Assembly (NCBI GenBank): GCA_014529385.2
Contig: CM043971.1
Coordinates: 29,097,709 to 29,157,708 of the forward strand
Length of the DNA stretch: 60,000 nt
Source of the DNA: Adiantum capillus-veneris
Lineage: Eukaryota > Streptophyta > Polypodiopsida > Polypodiales > Pteridaceae
Direction of reading: 5' to 3'
Shown here: one piece after another, positions 1-11,824 of the stretch
Layout of the letters: each line of letters starts with the position of its first letter
How positions within the stretch are numbered: the stretch's first letter is position 1
Made by a program: the position numbers and the translations under genes
Notes under the pieces: model-generated
The model's input: the letters and a program-made list of their open reading frames with translations, nothing else
Told to the model about the DNA's origin: nothing
Databases searched by the model: none

Positions 1-450
1 GTATTCGCTTTCACTTGCACAGATTCTAAGTTGATTGTCCTTTCCTCACTTATAGAGTTGGTTCCCAATTAATTGAAAGTCACGAGCTTCCAGCTCTATA
101 GCTTTTTTCCGTGCTCTTGTGATGTTCTCAGGGAACGTCCTGGTGGTTAAGAAGTCAATGATATATTGACTCCATGCAAGTTCTATGTTTATCTGAAACA
201 AAGTTGCGTGATCCACTGGTCTTTTGGCACTACATATAGTACAATTGGTAACATAAGAATGTGTGTCCGCATACATAGTTGGCCAATAAACCCCTAACTG
301 TTTCAGTCTCTGGTGCGTTTTCACTGTTGAACAATGAAATGCACAACCCTGGACATGTGCCTCTGCAAGGTAGCACTCGAATTCTTCCAGATTTATACAT
401 AATCGTAGGATTACGTCCAATCCAAGATGATACAGCCGTCCTGCTATCAA
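1..450 (-). pseudogene. E1 integrase zinc-binding region, apparently duplicated
   Basis: The translated minus strand starts with a gypsy pol linker (RLYHLGLDVILRLC at about residues 5-18). An HHCC-type zinc-binding module follows: AEAHVQGCAFH, then YWPTMYADTHSYVTNCTIC. Instead of the integrase catalytic core, the frame continues with a second linker of the same kind (YIIDFLTTRTFPENITRARK, then NQLYK). It meets a TGA at 45-43, after which GKDNQLRICASESEY continues in frame and resembles the first module. No DDE core is visible before the window ends. The usual order is zinc finger followed directly by the core. This may be a tandem duplication, a recombination product or an unusual architecture. 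Confidence 0.65.
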
Positions 451-468
451 CTGGAAGTTTTTTGTTTG

Positions 469-949
469 TCACATTGTTTGCTGTTTGGATCTGTATTCCA
501 TATTATCAAACTTACTTCCAAAGGAAAGAATGTTAACAATTTCCTGAGACCATTTGGGTACCATTTCAATGTTGAAAAGATACGCATCTGGTATGTCATC
601 ATCTACTCCTTCGGGAGCTTCCTCGTTGTGTATCCTTGAAAGATGATCCGCTCGTAGATGGGTTTTACCCTTTTTGACCACCACTATGAAGTCAAATTCT
701 AGCAATATAATAAACCAACGTACGATTCTCCCTGTGTTGCAAGGTTTATTTACCAGATACAAAAGATCTTGATGATCTATGAAATATCTTTTCCCAATCT
801 GGTGATTTTAGTATAGGTGCTGATATAAGGTTTTCCATCAGCTTTTGGAATGAAGTTTCACACTCCTCGGTCCACTCGAATTTGACTAGCAAACAATAGA
901 GAGGTTGTGCGATAACCGCATACATGTATATGAATCTTTGATAATATCC
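469..949 (-). pseudogene. E1 RNase H region, internally deleted
   Basis: After the RT a TGA at about 950 interrupts the RT-to-RNase H linker, which then continues in frame (GYYQRFIYMYAVIAQPLY). About 60-70 residues of RNase H, including the first catalytic Asp block, appear to be missing near 770-785. There the frame ending PDWEKIFH changes to another frame that continues DHQDLLYLVNKPCNTGRIVRW. The carboxy end of the domain and the linker GKTHLRADHLSRI follow. Deletion plus frameshift means no functional RNase H. The missing length is estimated from the E2 domain and general family knowledge. Confidence 0.75.
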
Positions 950-1812
950 TCAGTGTCCCATGAAGGATTGCACTTGTTTCACATTAGTAGGCCTGGGTAG
1001 GTCTACAATGACTTTGACTTTGTCTAGGTCATTGGCTATGCCATTTCGTGAGACAATGTGTCCTAAGATGCGGCCTTGCTTAACCATGAATACACACTTT
1101 TCCGAGTTAAGACAATTTCGATACGTCCTGCATTTTTCAAAGACCTTTTGCAAATGGTCGATATGCTCCTCTCGTAGAAGAGAGTGTACACAAAGATCAT
1201 CCATGTAAATTTCTAAGAATATTCTTAGGTATTCCTTGAATGCGTGCGTCATTAACCTTTGGAAAGTGACTGGGGCATTAGTTAAGCCAAATGGCATAAC
1301 TCGATACGCATAAATCTCCCATTCTGTGGCAAACGCTGTTTTGTGTTGATCCTCCCTTGCTATTTCCAGTTGGTTGTATCCTAAAAACCCATCCAGAAAG
1401 GAATAAGCATGTTTCCCGGCCACTCGCTCAAGTACATGTTCTGTGATTGGCAAAGGATAATTATCCCTTATGGTTGCTGCATTCACCTTTTTGAGGTTTA
1501 CACACACTCGCAGTTTTCCATTCTTTTTGGGAACTACCACAATGGGTGACACCCAATCTGTATGTTCAATCTCATAGATGAATTCAGCTTCCATGAGTTT
1601 ATCAATTTCTTCTTTGATTCGTTTAGTAAATTTGTCATTATATGTATAAGGACGTTGTTTGCTAGCTTTTGCATCCGATTTCAAAGGAATTGTATGTTGG
1701 CATATCGATGGATCAACTCCTTTGAGGTCTTTATAGGACCAAGCGAAAACATCTTTATACTTCTTGAGAAGTTGTGTTAGCCGTTCTTCTTCTTCAGGCT
1801 CTAAATCGTTAG

Positions 1813-1846
<34 letters not shown>
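950..1846 (-). pseudogene. E1 gypsy reverse transcriptase
   Basis: This is a typical Ty3/gypsy RT. The frame is open from the TA repeat and starts with the pre-RT segment YKDVFAWSYKDLKGV. RT motifs follow in order: WVSPIVVVPKKNGKLRVCVN, then SFLDGFLGYNQ, then FGLTNAPVTFQRLM, then the catalytic box YMDDL near residue 160 from the methionine at 1,684, then LGHIVS. The catalytic Asp pair is present. The frame ends in TGA just after SFMGH, where E2 reads straight on. Upstream the frame is broken at the TA microsatellite. As a cDNA polymerase it would have acted in the cytoplasmic particle; this copy cannot be expressed intact. Confidence 0.88.
1814..1845. repeat. (TA)16 microsatellite inside E1 pol
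   Basis: Sixteen TA units lie between two coding segments of E1. The segment to the right (1,852-2,106) and the RT segment to the left are in different frames across the repeat, so a change in repeat length probably caused the frameshift. Confidence 0.9.
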
Positions 1847-1848
<2 letters not shown>

Positions 1849-1851
1849 CGG

Positions 1852-2391
1852 CTAAGGCTTTTCACCTAGTTCTGCGAGGTCTATCTTTTTTGCATTTTCA
1901 GGCCCATCGTAAGATTCTTGGTTGGTTCTTTCCCTGACTAGTGGTGTCATGATGATTTTTCTGTCCTGGATAGTAAATTTCCAATAGTGTGATGGTACAT
2001 TCATGTTCCCCTTTTCTGACTCCCCTTTACCATCACTATCTTCTTCAGTAGTCCATATCTCACGTAAAGACCGTTTCAGTTCTTGGTATTTATGTTTACG
2101 CTCCAAATTGGTACACTCTTGGTCTTTTGTTGTTTTTTTTTTTATTTTTGAGATTTTTGTGATTTTGTTTCAGTTTTAGCTTTTCGTAACTGTTTTATTT
2201 CCTCTCGCATTCTTTCTTTTTGATTTTTTGAGAATCTTCCTAATATTTGATCTTTTACACAATCCTCTGCTTTTACAAGCATCAAATAGTGAGTTTTACC
2301 TTTAATCCTGGGCATCAGGTTCTCTCTCACTTTGTTTTCTTTTCATTTCCTCCTATAGCGTTCCTGGCGTCTAGGGTGTTGATTAGCAAAT
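1852..2391 (-). pseudogene. E1 spacer between protease and RT, not recognised
   Basis: Two short open stretches on the minus strand (2,330-2,142 and 2,106-1,852) encode charged, lysine- and glutamate-rich sequence such as KERMREEIKQLRKAKTE. The second ends close to the frame that leads into the RT. Their position suggests the protease-RT linker of the polyprotein. I recognise no domain. T-runs at about 2,130-2,150 and stops between the pieces show decay. Confidence 0.45.
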
Positions 2392-3603
2392 TCATAAAAC
2401 TTTCTCGGTTTCATTTCCACACTCACTTGAGGTGTCTGAACACTCATTATCTGCATCATCATTTACTTCCAAATGTTCAGAGGAGTTGTAAAACTCTTCT
2501 TGTTTTGGTGGTTCTACCGTCTCTTTTTCTGGTATAACACTTACCATGTAATAGGGTAATACATCATAGCCATCCTTATCGCAAAATTTTGTTGTTGGAC
2601 TGTCGGTAATGGCACAGACATCCAATGTTGCTAGTATGTGTTCCCATTCAAGAGGTTCCAAGGCATCTTCAGGGAAAGGTTCCGGAATATACTCTTTGTC
2701 CTCAATTGCTCTTTCTAAGACGCATTCCTCTCTTCTTAAGCTTCCACAATGCGAAGCTCCCCACATCCATAGCTCTTTTGGTTGCCCTAACCATGCTGGG
2801 AGTTCTGATCCTGCTACTATAGCTGAATCAAACTCTTCCACATGTGTTTGGTTCACATCTTTGTAACTATGGTCTTTCAGGTGTATTTTAGTTGTTGTCT
2901 CACCATGTCTGAGGTATATGTGGTCATAACACCAATCTTGGACCATCTTCAATTGTCTCATTAATGGTCGTCCCAAGATGATCTCATAATTGTTCTTTTT
3001 GTCGAAATCGACTATTGCAAATGTATGCTCATACTCAATTCCGCACCAAGTGACAATCACTTTTTCTAAAATTCCTAGAGGCTTCTCCATGAACCCATCT
3101 ACCAATTGTAGTTTCATTCTGGTAGCCCTCAAAGCTGGTTTTCCCCATTTTTTTCAGATTTCCTTGGTGGCGATAGCAACTCCCGCTCCACTGTCAAGAA
3201 TAGCTTTGGAAACTACTCCTTGGAATTCTACTGGTAGCGTGGTGTTTCCATCTTCTCCCTCGCAATATTCTTTAACCTTGTTCAATGGTACTGGCCTAGT
3301 GTTTAGTTGAGGCCTGTCCAACTCTCTGATCCCTTCCTGAAGCCTCAGGGTGGGGTCTTTTACTCCAAATTTTTCTAGGCATTTACCTACTGTGGTCCAC
3401 ATGTTTGGCCGTAACCTTAGGAGTTCTGCCAATGTAATTGTGCATGCCACCGGAGTGGACAACAACTCAATCAATCCTTGCGAATCCATCACCTTGTTAG
3501 AAGAAAGTCTTTGAGATGGGATTGCTCTCACTTCTGATTTGGCTTCGTACTCTCCTAGGTAAGAGGGTAAAGTTCTCAGCGAGTCTGGTTGGCTGTGCCC
3601 CAA
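2392..3603 (-). pseudogene. E1 retropepsin (aspartic protease) region
   Basis: The active-site motif ILDSGAG is encoded near 3,182-3,200, preceded by EGEDGNTTLPVEF. The flap and second half follow: HTFAIVDFDKKNNYEIILGR. The family role is to cleave the Gag-Pol polyprotein. A TGA at 3,154-3,156 replaces the Trp codon found at the same place in E3 (KRIWEKWG), splitting the domain; the remainder stays in the same frame. After the protease comes a conserved tail (FPEDALEPLEWEHILATLDV, then KFCDKDGYDVLPYYM) that is also present in E3, so it belongs to the polyprotein of this family. Confidence 0.85.
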
Positions 3604-3615
3604 ACTAATTGATCC

Positions 3616-5198
3616 TTAGTCTCCCCCTTGTGAATGTATCTCAAAGTTCATTTGCGACCTTGCCTCAAATTCTTCAATAGGAGGTAAGATCACATTCTTT
3701 TCTTTTCTCGTGCTATTCAGGTGGTTACTTATCCTATTAGCCTCATTGGCCTCATGAATTTGCTTCCACAGATCGTCTAGACCGTTACAGTCCTTACCCA
3801 TTTCTGCCAAGATTTTAGGTTGGACCAGGTCACTTGTCCCATCTGTGGTATTTGGCACTATGATAGGTTCTCCTCTGGACTCATAGGCATTAGTGAGTTT
3901 TTCCTTTGTTTCCACATGTTTCTCTAAAGTTGGCTGGACAGGGGTTGGAGCTGGTGCCTCATGCCAATTCGCAGGATTACCCAGCGGGTCTTCCATCAAT
4001 GATTGAGCTGTTTCGATCATCTTTTTACACATATCCAACCTCTGTTTTTCTATTTCTGCATATGGATAAGTCATCCACCTTTGCTCCTGGGTTTGGTTCT
4101 TTCTAAGTCTAGCTTCATAAGCTTTTAGAAGCGCATCCAACTGCTCACTTACCTTGTCTACCAGTACAGATCCTCCTGATCCTGCACTTTTGGGCTCTGC
4201 TATTTCCTTGGGTTCTATAGTTGCTGTGGTGTGTGAGCTTAAGCTAGCTAGATCCTCTAACCGCTCCAATCTATCCTTTGTATGTTTCAACTCCTCGGAT
4301 AGGGTTGTTTGCTCTCGTTCCTTCCTGGATTTCCTACGCGCCTTTCTAGCTTTCCAAGTGCTTCTTTGATTTCTCGTTTCTGAACTTTGGGCGTCGGTTT
4401 TTGGTTCTTCAACTATGGGTTCGTTCGTCCTTCTTTGAGCTTGGGCTCGTGTTACCGCCTGAATAGGTATGATTGTTTCATTTTCCGGACCTCCACTGGA
4501 AGGTACTGTTTCTAGCATGTTCAAGGTGGTTTTTGCTTCTTTGCTCGGGTTTTTGGGGCAATTGGGAATCAAATGAGTAATTCCACATTCTGGGCAATAC
4601 GCATTGACTCTAATGATTTCATCATGAGGACAGTCTCTCAGCCAATGGTCTCCACCACACTTGTAGCAGGGTCCCTTGGGTTGTTGAGGTGCTCCTTGAG
4701 CTCCTCTTTGTTGGTAAGCATGTCTCTGTCCGCCCTTGCCTCCATTGGTTATGAACATCAGTGTTCGTTCATCTAAGCTATATCTTCCTTCTCTTGCTGC
4801 CTGTGCAGCAATTGGTGGTCCTGTATTTCCTATCATGCTCCATGGTTCAGGTATCGAGGGTTCTTCCGGTGGATAATAGACAGGGTTTGCTACATATCCA
4901 TTGGGATCTTCATAATATGCATGCATAGGCACCAAAGCCTTATCCTCTGATTCAGTTACTGTTGGTGTGTATCTTATACCAACTTGTCGTAATCCTGGTA
5001 GGGGTGGTTGTTGCCCCAACACCGATTGTGGTCTTTCTACACCTACAGGTCCTGTTAGGTTGCCTGCTTGATATCTAGGCATCGCTGGAACTCGGGGAGC
5101 ATAAGGTCTCTCTCTCACATACCCCTTGTTATAATAACATTCCTCGGTCCCATGGTTTGTCCATTTTTGTTCAATAGCACACCACTTGGGCTGTTTAC
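3616..5198 (-). pseudogene. E1 gag carboxy part with zinc knuckles (nucleocapsid)
   Basis: A 500-codon open stretch from 5,118 continues upstream to the E4 insertion site at 5,199. It is proline-rich, then has a CCHC knuckle (CYKCGGDHWLRDCPH) followed by a second Cys/His cluster (YCPECGITHLIPNCPK). A basic coiled-coil-like stretch follows (KARKARRKSRKEREQTTL). It shares RWMTYPYAEIEKQRLDMCKK with E3. The knuckles would bind genomic RNA in the particle. One stop separates it from the protease segment in the same frame, so gag and protease were probably one frame. The second cluster (CxxC...H...C) is not a standard CCHC spacing and recurs in E3 and E2. Confidence 0.85.
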
Positions 5199-5203
5199 CC
5201 TAG
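5199..5203. repeat. Left target-site duplication of E4 (CCTAG)
   Basis: CCTAG lies immediately left of the E4 5' LTR and matches CCTGG at 10,826-10,830 at 4 of 5 bases. Counting it once keeps the E1 gag frame open across the site. Confidence 0.75.
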
Positions 5204-5356
5204 TGTCATGCCAAGGGTAGGACTAGACGGGCACGGCCCGAGAAATGTGCCGGACACACATGCAATAAAGGGGTCTATATATGGAAGAGGGCCAAGGGCC
5301 TATATATAGGATGGTTGGGAGGGTATTCGCATGTCTGTCTACCCGCTGGCTTCACA
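5204..5356 (+). repeat. E4 5' LTR
   Basis: The 153-bp repeat runs from TG to CA and matches 10,673-10,825 at 147 of 153 positions. It contains two TATA-like stretches (TCTATATATGG and CCTATATATAGG) that could form its promoter. Confidence 0.9.
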
Positions 5357-5357
5357 T

Positions 5358-5369
5358 TGGTATCAGAGA
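5358..5369 (+). other. E4 primer-binding site (tRNA-iMet type)
   Basis: TGGTATCAGAGA lies one base after the 5' LTR and matches the common plant initiator-Met PBS TGGTATCAGAGC at 11 of 12 positions. Confidence 0.85.
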
Positions 5370-5421
5370 AAGGTGGAGAGGAGGAGGCAGCAGTGAGCTA
5401 TGGAGGAGAGAAGCATGGCGT

Positions 5422-5554
<133 letters not shown>

Positions 5555-5953
5555 CGTTCGTTCGTAAACCTTCGCATGGGGAGGCATGGTTATTGCTTTG
5601 AGAAAGGAGCTTGATGGAGGCGGGGAGATGGAGCCATGCATGAAGCATGCAAGACAGGCTTTGTTGAGAAAGGAGGGCCATGGGAAGCGGCTCCTGCAGA
5701 GCCGAGAGCAATCGAAGACTCCGCGTGAAACACTGCTAGAACACATGCTTGTGCCAGGGTCGACCTGCACAAAACGAGGCTCAATCATGCTTGAAAGGAG
5801 CGCCTTCCCCGGCCCAGTAAATACCGTCCCTGGTGGAAGTCGATCAGATGGCTGTACCGGTCATGGGCGAGGTTTACTTTGTCTGCGCGATTGCTTTGTG
5901 CTGCCCGCCATGGATATTTTTTACCTTGTTTTCATATTTAGGTATTGTGGGCA

Positions 5954-5982
<29 letters not shown>
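5954..5982. repeat. Poly-C tract (29 C)
   Basis: An uninterrupted run of 29 C lies in the E4 interior. Its length in an assembly is likely to be uncertain. Confidence 0.9.
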
Positions 5983-5984
<2 letters not shown>

Positions 5985-6700
5985 AATAATTTCCAATGGT
6001 TGATTTCCACATGCAGGATCTGTTTTGACGGCATGATTGTCGCATGCGAGATGCAAGACACAAGCCGCTCTACGTCTATCACAGTCTACAACAGATATTG
6101 TAGCCTCAACAGTTGGAGGCAAAGGCTGTATTGATTATCAATCCGGGGAATCAGGGAGCTCGACCTCATCGGCCGTAAACTTGATAAGGCAAGTTGATAC
6201 AAGTCATTGATGAGGTAAGCATTCAATGTTGATTTTTATTGGCGGTATGAGAAATATCTTGAGTGGCTATGGTATGGACTAGCCATGTCCGATGCCATGA
6301 ACATTTTTACATGTGTAAAATTTATGCCATTTTTCATTGAGGCACAAGCAAGGCTTGCCAGCGGCATCCATTAACCCTCAGTTGGTGCTAGTATGCATCA
6401 GGCTAAGGAATTTTAATGGTTTCAAGGGATCTACTTTGGCATTTCCACCAACAGGCAAAGCTCAATGAAGGTAGTCATGATGCTTGGCATGGCTGATTAG
6501 GAGCCTTCAACTGCTATGATGCCTTCACAGCTTTTCAACGCAATTCCATGATGAGACTGGTATAGTACAACTTGTATACATTTTTGACATGGTTTGCTAG
6601 CAGCAGGACTCTCCAACATTTATGAAGCATCTTCTCTAGATGGAGATTACGTAACTCTAGCATGCATCAGTGGTGCGTGCACTTTACGTACTTTACGCAC

Positions 6701-6746
6701 GAGCACGGCTTGTGATAGTTGTTGAGCACGGCTTGTGATAGTTGTT
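6701..6746. repeat. 23-bp tandem duplication in E4
   Basis: GAGCACGGCTTGTGATAGTT is repeated at 6,701 and 6,724. Confidence 0.85.
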
Positions 6747-9404
6747 TTAAGCATTACCATTTTGTTGGCATCAAACTAATGCTTAATCTGCCAACATGGC
6801 TCAAGCATGGCTTGAGTATCTACTTCACGGATCATCAATAGTTCACTTTTGATGCCCATGGAATCTCAAGGAGATCGGCACACCCTGTGGCTCAACTTCA
6901 TGAAGGGTGCACAGAGCTCAGCATGACCGACTTCTTGTCACTATTTCTACAAGCCGACAGAGAATGCTTGCCACACAATACTGGTTAATTTTAGTTGAAA
7001 TTGCTCGACAAGGTCGATTCTTTTTGTCATGCTATTTGCAGACACATCAGTTGGCTATTAGCACTACGCGATTTAGGAGAAGCAAGGCTTCTATTTATGC
7101 ATCAATGTTTGGAATATGCTATGAGCATACAAACTTGGGAAGGCTTTAACAAACTGTTTACAGGTTATTTCATTTCGTATACGATGGAGGTATATGATAC
7201 AAGAGGGCATATATCCATATGCGACAAGTTTCTCTCGCACGGCAGATTTGGCTATGATCCATCTTACACGAGCTTTCCATTTGGAATCTCATGACAACTG
7301 GTTGCAGCAACAACTACCAGGTTAGCCAAGTTTAAGTTTTTCTTATTTTTTCCATGTTTACACTTTACTTGGCAGCTACTGTCATTGTGCAAAGCAAAGT
7401 GCTTTGGCAATTTTGCATGAAGCACGGCTTCTCCCTTGTGCCAAGATACTGCCATTGATTTGGAATCAAGGGCTTTGGCACACAAGTTTGGGGAGCTAGA
7501 AAATAGGGAATGTCAGCTCACAAAATCCCTACCAGTTTATTCTTTGCAAGGCACTTATGGTTTTGGTTCTCACGCTTGAGACCATTATAGTAGCCAAGGG
7601 CTTACGTTTTTGCATGCAAGGCATGCTAAGCAGGTGGTATGGATTCCACCACTTTATGCATTATGCTTCCGCTATCACACTCGCAACTCTGTCAAGGACA
7701 GACTAAGTGATGGATTGTTGAACCTGATGGTTGGTTGCTATCAACACCCAACAGCACTAAAAGGAACCTACATCTAGGACTTATTTCACAGGCAAAGTGC
7801 CAATGCTAAGTCATTTTCATACAATCACGACCCTGCAAGGCAGGTAGATCAAGATGTGGTTGTGTTTTTCTATTACCTCTCTCAATGAGAGAGTCATAGC
7901 AGAAACTTGTTGCATGCTTATAGGATACGCTGCATGTTAGGCATAAGATGCACATGAGCATGGCAATCAACTATACACATCATAGTCGTTCAAGGAAAGT
8001 TCCGGAGCCCAGCATGCTCTTCTTCTCTCTCGTTCTCTCTTTAAGAGAATAATGAAAATCTTCTAAGAAGCTTTTGATACGTGTTTTGCTCGTGAGTCAG
8101 CCTGAGCCAAGGTGCTCTAACTCTCAGCTAGCACGTGGCTAAGATGCTCCTCAAATTAGTATTCATCGGTTCGTCCATTGAACACTAATTTGCACAAGGG
8201 CTATGAGCCACCCAGGCTAAGAGCCATTGTCAAGCCAAGAGTAAGACCCAACTATTGGCATTCTTTGGGTGATTGTTTTCAAGAGTGAACACATCTGCCC
8301 AGGGAAGTATACATTGATGTTAATGGACAAGCAAGGGTCTTGTCATTCAGGATGTTTACAGTGTCATTTTTGCACTACATGTTTTCATTGAGACACTCAT
8401 GTTGAGTTTTTGATAAATCTAAAACTCACAGCAGCTGATCTCTACAAGGAAGTATAGATGCAGCAATCACTTGCGACAGCATGGCTGTCCATAAAGAGCT
8501 AGGTAGTTCCCTTGTATGGATTCCCTGCTCTCTCTATAGCACTACGGAGTGTCTATGGACATATTGTTTAGGGTACGACCCGGAGGGTGACTGCTAAATC
8601 ACCCCATAAGCATTGAGGAGCACAGTTTGATCTCTCCCAGTTAAACTTTCAAGGAAAGAGTTCCGCAATCTACCACACGGTAGCGGAAAAATTCAACTTT
8701 TCGAGTTGATTCCAATCATTATGTACACGGTTAACTATGTTGGTTACCGTTGCCTGCTCGTTGAGCAGTTTCTACAGAGGGTCTTACCAAGGGGTTTGAC
8801 TACGTAGATGTTAACCAAAGGGGTTGGATTGCGCAAGAAACACCCGCGGTTTCTAGTGCAAGTCGTATAAATACGCTTGAATGTTTCAAATCCATGCCAA
8901 GGGCATGTTGGAACAGAGTATTTTGGACCGTAGCATCCACTATACCTTATGATGTTATGAACCTAGTTGTAGGGTTCGATTTGGCACATGTTGTCACATG
9001 GGATACAACATGGTCTAGGAACTCAAGGAGTTCAGTTTAGCCAGTGTGGAGCATGATAATGAGGGTCCCTCTCACTCTTGTCGCGGAGTGTTTGCAGTTA
9101 CCTCCACACACAAGTACCAGCTCGTACTTGATGGATGTCTCTTTTCTTGATATCCTTGTTTGAAGCATATTCCACATGTGGAGAATATGAGTCTCTGGGA
9201 CTGACACTGGCACCAAATTTCTAACAATGTGTCGCGACGAAGTCCTTAGGTGCTGGTCGCATCCATTGGTTTGACCATTTTACGCACATAGTATTAGGAG
9301 CAATTTCAGTGGCCAGAAATTGTTGGGTACTAAGTACAAACTTGTTACGATTACAAGTGTTGTGAAACCACCTTAACGGAGGGTCGTTTCTACATATAGC
9401 TAAG

Positions 9405-9582
9405 TATGCTATGTACATGAGAATGTCTCATGGTTAGTACCTAGGTGTGACTGGGTTGTCACATTCTATTATGGTACAACTTTTGTTGCAAAATATGCTA
9501 TATTCATGAGAATGTCTCATGGTTGGTACCTAGGTGTGATCGGGTTGTCACATGCTATTATGGTCCAAATTTTTTGCAAGAC
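9405..9582. repeat. 89-bp tandem duplication in E4
   Basis: Two adjacent copies begin at 9,405 and 9,494. Both contain ATGAGAATGTCTCATGG and ACCTAGGTGTGA and differ by a handful of substitutions. ATGAGAATGTCTCAT also has a short inverted symmetry. Confidence 0.85.
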
Positions 9583-10033
9583 TTTCACATACATACCGTG
9601 GAAAGTCTCATCATGGAATTGCGGTTCGGATATGTTTGTGTTAAATGCATGCACACTAGGTGTTATGGGCCCTAGTGTTTAACACAAATTTATTCGGAGC
9701 GGCATGCAATTAATGGACATTATTGTTTCTTCAATTTTTTGCACTGCCCGTGCAATCTCTCTTGCAGATTTAGTATGAGTTTACACCCTGCCATATACGG
9801 TGATGGCTGAGTATGGGTGTTCGTGACTGGCTGCTTGAAACTCCAATCTTCTTTCAACCTAGTTGGTTGTCTCCATTCCATATCGAGTATATGGCTGGAT
9901 ACTCAATGATTGAGTCATAGTTTGTCGTCAGTCGTGGGCGATTGTCTATAAGTGGTTGGGGGAAAGCACCTCACTCTTACTGTTGCTATTCATTCCACGT
10001 AGGATGGGCAACTTACAAGCATTCTATTTAGTA

Positions 10034-10106
10034 CTAAAGGATATGCAAAGTGCATACGTTAGTAAAGCACGCTAAAGGATATGCTAAGTGCATACGTTAG
10101 CAAGGA
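10034..10106. repeat. 38-bp tandem duplication in E4
   Basis: CTAAAGGATATGC followed by AAGTGCATACGTTAG occurs at 10,034 and again at 10,072. Confidence 0.8.
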
Positions 10107-10511
10107 GCGAAACAACTAGATCGGTTACCTTTCTGGTTTGGAGTTTGCTTCATATGATGAAAGGCATGTTACATCTAGTTCTAGTCTCTCCCTGTTATGC
10201 TCAAGTTATCAACCTTAATCATCAGTTTGGATGAGGTTGACTATTGGCAAGAAACCACCACAAGTCAAGGACTTGGTTGCTGCTGATGAATATGTCACCA
10301 TAGTACTTTCATGGAAAGATGAGCCGAGGTTATATTGCACATTCCAATAACTTCAGAAAGTCTGAACCCTAGGTATGCATTTAAACACCTCTTAGTTGTG
10401 ATAACTCGTTTAGCATTCTCAAGTGAGTTCTAAATGGAGCCTTCACGCTCTTTTGATTATGAGTCGGTTAACCAAGACGGTTGCACAGGGACAACAATGT
10501 AGAAAATCAAG

Positions 10512-10672
10512 ATGTTACTCTTGATTTCATTGAACCTCCCAAGGAGCCGGGTTCCGATTCAACAAACCGTTGGATCAATGAGGGATGCCACGGTGGAAAA
10601 CATTAGTGTTCTTATGAAGATACCACCACTTGTGTTTTCGAGGACGAAAACGCTTCTCCAACGGGGGAGTAA
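10512..10672 (+). pseudogene. E4 remnant resembling the end of a gypsy polyprotein, with polypurine tract
   Basis: The last 160 bp before the 3' LTR contain VFSRTKTLLQRGSNV in one frame and VFEDENASPTGE in another. Plant gypsy elements often end pol with a segment of this kind, where the gene runs into the polypurine tract. The tract here is CGGGGGAGTAA directly before the TG of the 3' LTR at 10,673. The rest of pol is absent. The similarity is short, and I rely more on position and the polypurine tract than on the peptide. Confidence 0.5.
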
Positions 10673-10825
10673 TGTCATGCCAAGGGTAGGACTAGACGGG
10701 CACGGCCCGGGCAATGTGCCGGACACACATGCAGTAAAGGGGTCTATATATGGAAGAGGGCCAGGGGCCTATATATAGGATGGTTGGGAGGTTATTCACA
10801 TGTCTGTCTACCCGCTGGCTTCACA
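10673..10825 (+). repeat. E4 3' LTR
   Basis: The 153-bp copy of 5,204-5,356 ends in CA and is followed by the target duplication CCTGG at 10,826-10,830. Confidence 0.9.
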
Positions 10826-11750
10826 CCTGGGGTTTGGTGTACAAGTTGATATTTTTTAGCACTTCATCTACAAGCTGCTCCTGGTTTACAGCTACTTCTC
10901 CTTTTGGTGTTGTCTTAGGAGACTTGCTTCCACTTTGTTGTGAAGACGAATCATCATCAAGGTCCTTGAACTCCCCCTCTTTGTAGACCGCACAATTGTT
11001 CACCAGGTAAAGAGCTTCCTTGGTCAACTCATTCAACGTAGTGCTCCTCTTCATATGTAAGTCTTTCTGGAGATCTGCATTCCTTATTCCTTGGATGAAG
11101 ATCAGCATAAGTCTGGACTGAGTTGGCAGTTCTTCAACAGGACAGAACTTAACATATCTTTTTAGTCTTAGGGCTGCCTTTCGTATAGATTCTCCATCTT
11201 TCTGTTTGAATTTATGGATCTGTGAGACGGTATTATGAGCTATTCCCCTTTGTGAGAATTCCTCGATAAACTCGTCAAACACTTCCTCCATAGACTCAAA
11301 GTCTCTACGCTCTACAGAGTCAAACCAAGTGGCAGCATCATCCTCTAGGGTTAGACCAAACCCTGCAAAGGAAATTCTAACACCTCTTCGGCTCTAATTA
11401 CACGCACAAAGGCTGCTACATGATCTCTTGGGTCTCTGCTTCCTGTGTATTTCTTGTTTACCCATTTTTGCACTTGAGAAGGTCTAATTCTTCGATGGTC
11501 TACAAACCTCATCATTGGATCTCCCCGTCCTAATCGATATACCTCCTCAGGCCTTCTATAATAGGTTGGTTCCTCTCCCAGTGGTGCTCCTAATCCATAA
11601 TTTCTAACGGTTCTCGTTGGAGGTGGTTCTTCTGTTTGAACTCGTTCTATGGGTGGTCCTCCAGGCTCTGTCGACCCTTGAGTCTTTGGCTTACTCTCTG
11701 CCTGATACCTTGAATAGAGTGGTGGTTCTTGCAAATCCCTTAGCCCTCAT
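10826..11750 (-). pseudogene. E1 gag capsid-like domain
   Basis: The minus strand encodes a gypsy Gag (retrotrans_gag-type) domain: HVAAFVRVIRAEEVLEF, then FDEFIEEFSQRGIAHNTVSQ, then LRLKRYVKFCPVEELPTQSR, then FIQGIRNADLQKDLHM. E3 has a clear homologue. A frameshift near 11,365 separates the amino and carboxy halves. The carboxy end stops at the E4 insertion (10,826), and the frame resumes at 5,198. The role is assembly of the cytoplasmic particle. A further open piece at 11,734-11,351 contains the linker before the domain (RKWVNKKYTGSRDP is close to E3 IRKWVNRKYNGI). Confidence 0.85.
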
Positions 11751-11824
11751 GCGGCTTGATAACCATCTCAGTTTCGGTCTTGTTCCAATGTTGCACTCTG
11801 TCGAAGCCATGCCTGCAATGATGG

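Larger units (their letters stand above)
5983..10511 (+). other. E4 interior, non-coding
   Basis: About 4.5 kb without a frame that I can assign to a protein. It holds scattered short tandem duplications: a 23-bp unit at 6,701-6,746, an 89-bp unit at 9,405-9,582 and a 38-bp unit at 10,034-10,106. Words such as GCACGGCTTG and AAGCATGGCTTG recur at irregular intervals. I found no zinc knuckle, DSG/DTG protease motif or RT box in any plausible frame. Confidence 0.6.
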
